Both the position numbers and the translations under genes were made by a program. The notes beneath the pieces are model-generated. The model was not told the origin of the DNA. It ran no database searches and saw only the letters and a program-made list of their open reading frames with translations. Positions 34,562 to 45,187 of a stretch of DNA of 64,000 bases are shown in pieces; position 1 is the first letter of the stretch, and the number at the start of each line of letters is the position of its first letter. The DNA is taken from the NCBI GenBank assembly GCA_947179155.2, contig OX359269.1, positions 31,588,517-31,652,516 of the forward strand, in the 5' to 3' direction. Source of the DNA: Hedera helix (lineage: Eukaryota; Streptophyta; Magnoliopsida; Apiales; Araliaceae).

Positions 34562-36061
34562 TGATATGAATGAATTTTATTATATTTTTATCCATTAATT
34601 CTTAGTTTTTATAATTATTTTGTGTCTAATTATATTATTTAATTTTATTTTATGAGTTATGAATGTTTTATATTAGTTTTAAGTGTTTTATTTTAACTTC
34701 ATATGTTTTCACATTGTTTTGTAGGAATTAGAATAAGGGTTTTGAGAATTAAAACTTGGAATGGCTATATTTGGATTTTCAGCTTGTAATTTATTTAGCA
34801 ATCACTTAAAGCCTAATTTTAAACTTGATGAAATTTGAATTTGCGAAATTCTAAATAATGAAAGTTGTAGATCTATTTCTCATCTTTCCATAACATCTTG
34901 AATCGCCTTAATCAGAGTTCATATGAAGAAATTATGACCATTTTTTCAACAGATGTCGGACCAAAAAATGAACCGACGTCTAGACGCCCAAATAATGAAG
35001 GAAAACAAAGTCTAGATGCCCTATTGTAAAATTCTCATATGTGCACTGACATCTAGACACCCGGAATAGCAAAGGAGATGGCTCTAGACACTCAAGGTCG
35101 GCCAGGACTTGTTTTGGACACGTTTTTGATATTTTTGATTCCAAATTGGATTGAGTTTTCTCCTAATTGGGATTTGTTATGTAACCTATAAATACATGTT
35201 AACACACATCTTTTAGATGAGTCTAACATAGTTTCATCTTTTAGAGATCAAGATTTGGAGGCAAGATTGAGAGCATGTCAGGTTAAGTTTTCTTATTCAG
35301 TTCTAAGGAATTTCAAACTCGATTACAATTAATGGTTAAATCAATTCAGTAATATTATTCTTTTCTTCCTTATATGAAATTATTCGTGATAATATTTTTT
35401 AATTGTTTATTTGATATTGAGTTTGATTGATTTAATTTTGGCATGTTGAGTTAATCAAATTATTATAAATTACTAGATTTAGGAATTATATTACGTGTAA
35501 TCGATATTGTTCCTAATCGTTGGTAGTGAATAGTGATAAATGATTGTGGTCAAGCTTTTGTTTATTGCTATGGTTATCATGATCTAAGTTAAATAGTCTA
35601 AGCTTATGAGATTGTTGCTTAGAATAATCTAATTTCATTATTATTAATGCTATCATTATATTAAATTTAGATAGTTTGTTCTGGGTTGTATAATGGTTAT
35701 AATATAATGAAGAGCTTGTTTTGTTATCTTCAAATTAAGGAAAATTTCGGGTAGCAGAGCTTGTTGTTGTCTAGGGTTATTAGTTTCATGGAAGGATATA
35801 AATATATTCTAATTGGTTGATTTATTAATTGTATGGGTGAGATTGAACTTAAGAACTGAAGTTTTTAATTTATTAATTAATCTTATTAATTTACTTTTAT
35901 TTAATTACTTAATTATAATTAATTCAAAACCCCCCAATTTTATTTTACATTGCATAAAATTAAATTAATCATTCTTTGTGGGATCGACTCTTACTTACAC
36001 TATTGCATTAATATTTTTTCAAAGTAAGATTTTATTTTTGGGTGCTTGCAATAGCACACCA
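34562..36061 (+). repeat. 5' LTR of G4
   Basis: 1500 bp from TGATATGAATG to AGCACACCA. It contains four degenerate copies of a palindromic phrase of the type GGCGTCTAGACGCCC between about 34974 and 35095. Confidence 0.92.
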
Positions 36062-36066
36062 AATTT

Positions 36067-36083
36067 TGGCGCTATTGCCGAGG
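36067..36083 (+). other. Decayed tRNA-Asp primer site of G4
   Basis: TGGCGCTATTGCCGAGG differs from the intact tRNA-Asp site of Athila-1 and Athila-2 at four positions, all readable as C-to-T changes on one or the other strand. It lies five bases after the LTR. Confidence 0.85.
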
Positions 36084-36249
36084 AGTGATTCTAATTTATT
36101 TTTGTGCTTTTATAAACTTTATTTTAATTTAGTAATTTTCTTATATTTTCTTTTTATAGTTTTTTCATAGTTTAATTGAGTTATGCAGGATATGCATAGA
36201 AGTAATGCCTGATTATGTTAATGAGGTAAATATTTCTTCTCATGAGAAA

Positions 36250-37197
36250 CAAACTGATACTCTAACTTCTCTTATTTATTAAATGGTTGTAGGTACTTGT
36301 AGAATTTGTGCGACCAAAGGACACCCAACTGATATGTGTCTAATACTTCGAGAGGAGTCCTATGAACAAGTCAATGAAGCTGGTGGTTTCCTTGGTTAAC
36401 TAGAAAGTAGATATGATCCCTATTTAAACACGTAGAATTCAAGATGGAAGGATCATCCTAATTTCAACTATGAAAACCCATAAGTGAATTGGCGCGCAAA
36501 TCAAAACTTTTCAAATAATCAACAGTACATGCAATCATATCTCCAACAACAACATGACCAATCGTCTAATTCTGACATGCCTTTAGAAGATATGTTTAAA
36601 GCTTTCATGACTCAGGCACAGCAATTCCAACAAGAGACAAAAACTTATATATATAATGTGGAGTATCAAATGAGTCAGCTTGCTACTACAGTTGGTCAAT
36701 TAGATTCTCAAGGGTCATTCCTTCTATCACCGACGCAAGATGAAATAGACAACATCAGTATAGAAATGGGCAGTGTTAATGCAGACAATGATGTTCTTTG
36801 TGGTGATGTCATGCCTAAGGTGGAGGAAATTTTTGGGGAAATAAACAAGAAAAATTTGAAGGTTGCAATTACCAACAATTTGGAGTTAGAGGAAGAAGAA
36901 GAAATTAAGTTGAAATAAGATTTGAAGGAGGCTAAAGTTTCATTAAATTTTTTTCCACTGATTTTAGATAATAATACAATTATTTTCATTCAATTGCCTG
37001 TTACTCATTATAAATTTTTATCTTCTATTTTGCAAGTTCCCATCCTAAATTTGAAGACTTTCTCCAATGATCTCCAATACTTGTTTGTTGAAGATGGAGT
37101 AAAACTTTCATATCAATTTCAAGAGAGATTGAACCTACCGATGAAGGATAAAGTGATGGATGAGGTACTCAAAATTCATGAAGTTGGAGTGACGTAG
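36250..37197 (+). pseudogene. G4 ORF: nucleocapsid plus pre-RT linker only
   Basis: One frame with several stops. Knuckle CRICATKGHPTDMC starts near 36298, followed by DHPNFNYENP, NFSNNQQYMQSY and a segment matching the Athila-2 Gag tail. After an acidic run (LELEEEEEIKLK) and a stop come SILQVPILNLK and ERLNLPMKDK...VLKIHEVGV. These align by eye with the Athila-2 pre-RT segment (VLQSPIPELKPLPGHLKYV, QRRLNSPIMDV, LLEVGM). The frame ends where RT would start. Capsid and nearly all of the protease are absent. Confidence 0.75.
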
Positions 37198-38527
37198 TAC
37201 TTTCGCATGATGTCAAGCCAATGACAATAAACAAAGGCGTTGCTTGGGAGGCAACCCAATTGGAGTATAATTTTTTTTCTTTTTATTTTTATATTTAAGT
37301 TATTTGTGCCTTTTTCTTTGTATTTTACTTTACATTGGGGATGATGTAAATTTTAAGTGTGGGGGGAAGATATTTAGGTTATTTTTATTGTCTTTGCATT
37401 TTTAAGAGTAATTTTTGAATTTTATGGGTAAATTCACTACAAACCTTCATGAAACACAACTCTTCCACTTGGGGGTAACCTTGGGGTTTAAAGGCTTGTT
37501 GCACGTGCTAAGTGTAACCGTGTTTCCTACGAAAATGGGTAGTTAGTTAATTTTATTTATTTATTTAGAATGTGTCACTTGAGCAATGATCAGTTAATTG
37601 GATTTTAATTTTTAGCCAATGACGAAAGTTGATTTTTATTTAATAACTTTTGAAAAAGGGATAAATTTTTGCATAGTATAAATTTTGACTTTTTATTGGT
37701 TATTACTTTGTTTGAGATCATTTATTTTTATGCACTTATATTCATTTGTTTGAGCTAGTATTAATTTAGAGAAAGTTTATATGGTTAAATGATTATGGAA
37801 GATATTTTTGAGCTCTATAACTTATTTGATCATTATTGAAAGTAAAATATAAGGCAAAATATAATTTGAAAGAGATGATTTAGGTAATTTTTCTAGGATT
37901 GTTAAATTGAAAAATTATGCGGTGAATTGAGATAGAGCGTAAAACGCACTCACTCATAAACACATGAAAAGTAAGAAGGAGCGTAAAACGCACTCGCTGG
38001 TAAGATGAAACATAAAATGCACTCACCGAGGTAAGAGAGAAATAATGGGATGAAGCATAAAATGCAGTTATTTAAAAAGAGAAAAAAATAGAAAAATATT
38101 TAAAAGAATTAATATTAATAATCCTAGTGTATTTAATTGTTTCAAAACTTTTTGATCTTCTAGTTTATATTTGTCTGTATTAACAGAGAGTGATGTGAAA
38201 AATAAGTGTATAGAATTTTGTTGTATATCTTTTATGAGGTAATTAATAATCTAAACTTATCTGAGTTTTGATTAGTTTTGTGCATTTGGATTTACACACA
38301 CACGAAGGGTCTTGAAAAAAGTAAGATTAACAATTGTGTTAAAATTTTAGAATTTGCATGATTTTATAATTTTCTTTGAGTTATCATCTTTGAAATATTT
38401 GAGGTTAATTTTGAAATTCGTATTAATTTGTTACTCAATTTAATTGGTTTAATTATTAGAGTCTTAATTTTATAATTTTTATTTTTGTTTTGCACGAGGA
38501 CGAGCAAAAGCCAAGTGTAGGGGAATT
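37198..38527 (+). other. G4 3' region with hairpin motifs and polypurine tract
   Basis: Starts with the conserved 16-nt hairpin (37244-37259). Two exact copies of GAGCGTAAAACGCACTC (37935-37951, 37979-37995) and two decayed copies follow. The polypurine-like tract AAGTGTAGGGGAATT adjoins the 3' LTR at 38528. No gene is seen. Confidence 0.7.
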
Positions 38528-40051
38528 TGATAGGAATGAATTTTAGTATATTTTTATCCCTTAATTTTTAGTTTTTATAATTATATTGTGTCTAATTATT
38601 GTATTTACTTTTATTTTATGAGTTTTGAGTGTTTTATATTAGTTTTAAGTGTTTTATTTTAACTTCATGTGTTTTGACATTGTTTTGTAGGAATTACGAT
38701 AAGGGTTTGGAGAATTGAAACTTGGAATGGCTATATTTGGATTTTCAGCTTGTAATTGATCTAACAGTCACTTAAAGCCTAATTTTAACCTTGATGAATT
38801 CCGAATTTGCAAAATCCTAAATAATGAAAGTTGTAGATCTACTTCACAGCTTTTCGGAACATCTTGAATCGCCTCAATCGGAGTTCACATGAAGAAGGTA
38901 TGATAATTTTTTCAACAGATGTCGGACTAGAAAATGAGCCGGCGTCTAAACGCCCAAATAGTGAAGGAAAACGGAGTCTAGTCGCCCTATTGTAGAATGC
39001 TCAAATGTGCACTGGCGTCTAGACGCCCGGAATAGCAAAGGAGATGGCGTCTAGAAGCTTAAGGTCAACCAGGACTTATTTTAGACGCGTTTTTGATGTT
39101 TTTGATTCCAAATTGGATTGGGTTTTCTCCTAATACTCGGGATTTGTTATGTAACCTATAAATACATGTTAACACAAATCTTTTAGATGAGTCTAACATA
39201 GTTTTATCATAGATTAACATAAGAGCGAGAAAAGAGATCAAGATTTGGAGACAAGATTGAGAGAATGTCAGGCTAAGTTTTCTTATTCAGTTCTAAGGGA
39301 TTTCAAACCCGATTACAATTAATGGTTAAATCAATTCAGTAATATTATTCTTTTCTTCCTTATATGAAATTATTCGTGATAATCTGTTTGAATTGTTTGT
39401 TTGATATTGGGTTTGATTGATTTAATTTTGGCTTGTTGAGTTAATCAAATTATTATAAATTACTAGATTTAGGAATTATATTACGTGTAATTGATATTGT
39501 TCCTAATCGTTGGTAGTGAATAGTGATAAATGATTGCGGTCAAACTTTTGTTTATTGCTATGGTTATCACGATGTAAGTTAATCAGTCAGAGCTTATGAG
39601 ATTGTTACTTGGAATAATCTAATATTCTTGTTATTAATGCTATCATTATATTAAATTTAAAGAGCTTGTTCTAGGTTGTATAATGGTTAGAATATAATGA
39701 AGAGCTTGTTTTGTTAGATTAAAATTAAGGAAAATTTCGAGTATTAGAGCTTCTTGTTGACTAGGGTTATTAGTTTCATGGAAGGATAGAAATATATTCT
39801 AATTGGTTGATTTATTAATTGTAAGGGTGAGATTGAACCTAAGAACTGAAGTATTTAATTTATTAATTAATCTTATTAATTTACTTTTATTTAGTTACTT
39901 AATTATAATTAATTCAAAACCCCCCAATTTTATTTTACATTGCATAAAATTAAATTAATAATTCTTTGTGGGATCGACTTTTACTTACACTACTGCATTA
40001 ATATTTTTTCAAAGTAAGATTTTATTTTTGGGTGCTTGCGACAGCACACCA
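38528..40051 (+). repeat. 3' LTR of G4
   Basis: 1524 bp, partner of 34562-36061, with better preserved palindromic phrases (for example GGCGTCTAGACGCCCGG at 39014-39030). Confidence 0.92.
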
Positions 40052-40056
40052 GCCAC

Positions 40057-40376
40057 CAGACATGCTGACGCAAATATTGATACATCTTCATACCCCCAGG
40101 ACGTACCGAATACCTTGTAATGTGAGCTTCTTGTAAAATCTCCTCCTTCAATTCTAGAACCAGAACTTCCTTGTTAGCTACTTCCACATTCAAAGGATTT
40201 TCAAGTTTTAAACCGGGTAATTTTAACCTCTTAGCAAATTCTTCTGTGATAAAAGAACAAGTAGCACTCGAATCAAATAATACATATGCATTAATATTAT
40301 TGATCGAAATAATATTTCCCACCACTTTCTTCCATTCCATGGCATCATGGATGGTCATATTGAAAGTGTGTGCCAC
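40057..40376 (-). pseudogene. G1 protease fused in frame to integrase zinc segment
   Basis: The protease region carries AYVLFDSSATCSFITEEFAK, where DSSA replaces the usual D-S/T-G-A. About 40 codons later ANKEVLVLELKEEILQEAH passes straight into TRYSVRPGGMKMYQYLRQHVWW, the N-terminal part of a gypsy integrase. The RT and RNase H that should lie between are missing, with the join at about 40130-40160 and the frame kept. The frame continues beyond G4 at 34556. Confidence 0.85.
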
Positions 40377-40379
40377 CGG

Positions 40380-41454
40380 CCTTTTCTTTGTGTCAGCCCT
40401 CCAATAGTTAGTTTGCTATTATTCTCTTGATTTGCGCTCCTGAAATAGCTCTTTCTTTTCAGGCAGTCTTTCTTTTAATGATCGGGTGAGCCACAATAGA
40501 AACAATCTCCCATTTTTACATTCGGACATTGTGGAGTAAAGTGCCCCGGCTGTCCACAATTGAAACATACACCCTTACCCCACATGCACTCCCCTGAGTG
40601 ATTTTTCCCACATTTTTTGCACTTGCTGCTCTTCTTAGACTCACTTGATGGCTTTTCAGAGCTCTGACTATCATTCCATTTTTTTTGTGAGGATTGTTTC
40701 CTCCACTGCTATTTCCTTCCTTATGCCCTTCATGGCTTTTCTTCTTATGGTCTTGCTGGTATTTGGTTAATGCTTCATTCCCTTATTCAGCGATGATAAC
40801 TTTCTCTAGCAATGAGAAAAACGTGTTGTTTTGTAGCACTGCGACTTTTCCATACACCCAAGGCTTCAGTTCTTGTTCAAATCTCCTGGTTCTCCAGACC
40901 TCCGTATTTACTTGTTTCGGTGTAAACCAGACCAACTCATTGAATCTTGTAGCATAGTCGGCAACTGTCATGTTCCCTTGTTTCAGTTATAGGAATTTCA
41001 CTTCCATTCTCGCTTACATGCTCTTCGAAAAATAGTTTTCGAAGAACAACTCCTTGAAACATGCCACGTTATCATTCCTTCTCCCGCTCGATTTTTGTTG
41101 GCTTTCCACCAGTAGTTTGCCTCTCCCTTCAACATGAAGGTGGCAAATGACGTTTTTTGTTCTTCGGCCACTCGAGCGACCTCGAATACTTTTTCCATCT
41201 CTTCCACCTATGTTTGGGCTTCAATTGGATCGGTAGTTTCGCAAAACTCTGGCGGTCCTACCAATTTTAAATCCTTAAAGTTTGCCAAGTGAGTCCCTGG
41301 TTAATCCACTACGGGCGGTACTTCGGGCGATGGTCCATTTTTGCATGATTTTTGCAAGCATAGCTGCAAAAGCTCACACTGGGTTTGCTAGAACTCCATC
41401 ATTATTTATCGACTCCTCTATGCGCGAGATTCGGTTTTTTCTTCTTGGCGGCAT
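40380..41454 (-). pseudogene. gag: G1 gag with zinc knuckles
   Basis: Starts MPPRRKNRISRIEESIN at 41454, as in many Tekay/Del Gags. Capsid pieces are ANYWWKANKNRAGEGMITW and YATRFNELVWFTPKQVN. Near 40510-40610 are knuckles CKKCGKNHSGEC and CFNCGQPGHFTPQC and a third decayed one. Stops and shifts break the frame repeatedly. Confidence 0.8.
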
Positions 41455-41979
41455 GGTCTGAAGTAAACAAGACCTTAAGTTATTATTTTGTGTTTTTACA
41501 TTTCATGTCACATTTTATTTATGTTTACATTTAACAGTTAAACACAATTTAATCTTCATACAAATAGATAAAATAACTACATTTATATTCATATACCACC
41601 GTTTTAATACATCAAGTGACAACCTGTGGCATACTACTATAAATTCTCACCAACCGATAGATATTACCTAAAGAATAGATTGTGGGGACTTAAACCAACC
41701 TACCCCTATAACAAAATAAAAGTCGAGGCCTAACACTATCCCAAGTCAAAATAAAAGTGCTGGAATTTACAACATATACATATCCCTACTATGAACAAAA
41801 GTGGGAACTAACTGCATCTATATACAAGCTAAAATCGTAACATGGCTAATGGTGGTGCATCCTACGATACACAAACTCCTCGTGCTCCTGTCGGGCTATC
41901 ATGTCGACTACCCTGCGGCTCACAGAGCGACTACCGAAGGTTGTATCCATCGCAAAGCCCAGGGAATAAATCCTGGATG

Positions 41980-42528
41980 CCCCAAGTCAGACCTCTCCCT
42001 CTAGCTCGTCCACTCTACTGGCAGCTTTCGTCCACTCATCATGAATGCAAATCTTGCCCGCTATCTCCAAATCAAACTCAGCTGTCATGACCACATGCTG
42101 CTCCTGTAGCTCAGCTAAATCCAACTTGAGCTGCTCTCGCTCCTCCTTTAGTTTTGCACCTCACCAGATAACTGATACGCCACATCCTTGTAGCCATTTT
42201 TCAACTCCTAATGAGTTTGGTTTTCTTCCTCTAGATGTTGAACTTTGGCCTCTAGTTCTAAGTTCTTCTTAGCTAACTGCTCGATGAGGTCATTCTTTGA
42301 ACGTGCCTCCTCCTTATCAGCTAACTCCTCCTCGATAGTTTGCTGCTCCTCTGAGTCATCCTCACTATGTGGCCTCATTACCAGGTCCCTAACTGGCTCC
42401 TCAACATCAGTCACGTGATCCTCCTCGAGATCTTCCTCAGGTGCATCCACCTGCTGCTGGACCATATCCACATGTATATCAATGAACTCCTTCTCTGCTG
42501 GCTGGCTCGTCTGACCTACCTCAAGCAT
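41980..42528 (-). pseudogene. G1 leader ORF predicted to form a coiled coil
   Basis: Between primer site and gag a Glu-, Gln- and Leu-rich frame starts MLEVGQTSQPAEKEF at 42528 and has heptad-like stretches (IEQLAKKNLELEAKVQHLEE). It stops at 42208 and continues in decayed form (ELKNGYKDVAYQLSGEVQ). I do not recognise a family; the composition suggests a coiled coil. Confidence 0.5.
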
Positions 42529-42763
42529 CCTCCAACTTTAGATAAAAAAAATACCAGCATATCAGTATCATAATAAAATATATTCATTGATGAAATGAAT
42601 TAATATTTTATTTTGTACAACATTGGCTCGATGAATCTCCACGATCCATCTCAAGACTTAACTCAACTCAATAGATCTCCTCGATCTAGCTTTTAGCGTA
42701 CTCTATACGAGTTTAATTCTAAGGTTATAACCTAGGTTTCGCATTCTAAAGTTTATAACCTAC

Positions 42764-42776
42764 AACTTTGATACCA
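42764..42776 (-). other. G1 primer binding site
   Basis: Minus-strand TGGTATCAAAGTT, close to the initiator Met primer sequence, three bases from the 5' LTR start at 42780. Confidence 0.8.
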
Positions 42777-43989
42777 ACATGTAACACCCCCAAATTCACG
42801 TACCAATACCTTGGATTTGGTGCTCACGCAAAAATACATCCAATCATCACTAAACAACATTTAATACTAATGTGAAAATAAATAAATATAGGTTGTTCAT
42901 TAATACATAGTTTCACGAATCCCATGTTCTTAAACCTTAAACAAAAATACATCATGAATATCATATTAATATAACAGGGATCATGAATTACAAAATAGAA
43001 TAGTAATAACAACTATTCCTAACGCTTGCCCTTGCCCTTGTCTTCCTTAGAATGCTTAAGCTTAACTGCAAGAGTGAGCAACTACTTTTCTCAGCGAGTT
43101 TAAAATGAATAATAAAGGTATATCATGAATGAATAAGAGTGACAATCGAATAAATCAATGATTTAAAATAACTGAACAATATAATCAAAGTTCCAATGAT
43201 AAATGAATATTGATTATTTACTACTGAGTGGTCTAATAGACCATGAACATTTTCAAGGAATCAATCATTTGACTGACCCTTTTTATATTTTAACCTATCA
43301 GTTTGTACTTAAGGGGATTAGCCTCTTATACGCCATGTGTATGCATAACATTAAACTCGGACGCATCAGATAATCGACACTTATATTCCCCTTATCAAGG
43401 GTTGCTCTCTCAGTCCAAGAATCTGTACCAACTACTGGTTTGGATAACTTTTTAAAACTATTAACATATGTATGTCTAGCCGAACAAATGTTGTAGAATA
43501 ATTCTTTAAACAGTTCATGAAATGCAGAACTTTAAATATTTTACAATTCAATAATAGAACAGGAATTCGAGTGCACCAAGTGTGAATATCAATAACTATC
43601 ATTGATGTGGAGTAATTGACAAACATTAAACCACTAAAATGATTGAAAAATAATATCTCGACTTTGAGTTGTGAAGCTTTCATAATGAAATGAGTTTAGG
43701 GTTAGAAACTTGCTCAATATAAATTTGAGTAAGGTTATGGAACTTATCTTGTTCGCAACGTACTACTAATTCAGATTAATTAGACTCCTTTTGAAAGACC
43801 TAACATTGATAACGTCAGCCTACAATTAGTACAATATATAATCGTGCACTTAAACAATTAAGTCTACCATTTACCTAGCATTCAATCACCGATGATCATT
43901 ACATAGCACATTGCAAGAATTTTCATATCATTTACACTTAGTTGTATTTAGGTAAATGATTTAACCATCAAATATTACTTCTCTTTAAG

Positions 43990-44770
43990 TAATATTAACT
44001 TAAGTATGCTTTAAACATCTTTATATAATTATTCAAATTCTTAAATAATTTATTATAATTATTTTATTACCTCATTTATTCTTAATAATTATTTAAATAA
44101 TAAATGATAACTAACCTTAATTATTGATGAACAATAATTAATTATTTAAAGTCTATTAAGTATTTTGTTAACTATATACCCCTTTAATTACTATTTAATC
44201 TTTAATTAATTAATAATGAATTAATTAATTATCCTTATATATTATTTAATCTTTATTAAATAATAAACAATTAGTTTATCAATCTTAACCCTTTTTCATT
44301 ATTATTTAAGGTCAATTAAATAATGATTAATTATCTTTACTTATTATTTAATGTTAGTTAAATAATAAATAATTAGATTATTAACTTTTTTCTTCTTAAA
44401 TTATTATTTAATATCAATTAATAATAATTTATTAATTATTACCCTTATTTATTATTTAATATTAATTAAATAATAAATAATTATTTTATTAAATTTATTC
44501 AACATTTAAATATCAATTGATGAACTTAATTTCTTGATTTATTATTTAATATTAATTAAATAATAAATAATTAATTTAATTATTTTCAAGTCATAATAAT
44601 TATTCTTCATTTCCTTTATTTATTATTTAATAACCATTAAGCAATAAATAAATAATTAATTTTAATTATTATTTTATTTAAATAATAATTAATTACTTTA
44701 AATATTCTTAGTTTATTTTATTAATAAATATTTAATTTATTTGAGTCTCATATTAATTATATTAATATTT
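43990..44770. repeat. AT-rich palindromic minisatellite in the G1 right LTR
   Basis: Partner array of 31230-32030. The unit order is mostly shared between the two LTRs; several units differ by small indels. Confidence 0.8.
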
Positions 44771-45187
44771 AAAACATTATACGACCCGTTTAATTAATTA
44801 AAACTGACTTGAACTGTCCCATAGACCAAAATGGACCATGAAGGGCACTTACTCAGACGCCTAGGCGCCTAAGGGACTAGAACAAATGCCTAGCCCCCCC
44901 CCCCCCCCCCCCCAGTTTTTATTTAGAATGTAGTTTGGTTTCTGTTTTGTTTTCTGATTTTTACTTGAATAAAATAAAATCTACAAATCCAAATGACCTC
45001 AAATTGATCTTGTTGGATTCATATCTCCTTGAACTACAAGATTTCATCATTGAAACAAATTTTTGGACATGTTTAGGTCACGAAAAATATGCACAAAGAG
45101 GATTATTGTGAGTTAGGGTTTGACAGTGATCCACTTTGGTTTCAAAAAGCATAACTAACTCATTTTAAAACTTTTTGACATGATTCC

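Larger units (their letters stand above)
34562..40051 (+). mobile_element. G4: small non-autonomous Athila-type element
   Basis: TSD GCCAC at 34557-34561 and 40052-40056; LTRs 34562-36061 and 38528-40051. The internal region is only 2.5 kb. It is inserted in the G1 integrase zinc segment; the interrupted WW|PNMK codons join perfectly without it. LTR ends, primer site position and the remaining coding pieces relate it to Athila-2, but it is in the opposite orientation. It has no RT, RNase H or integrase. Confidence 0.93.
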
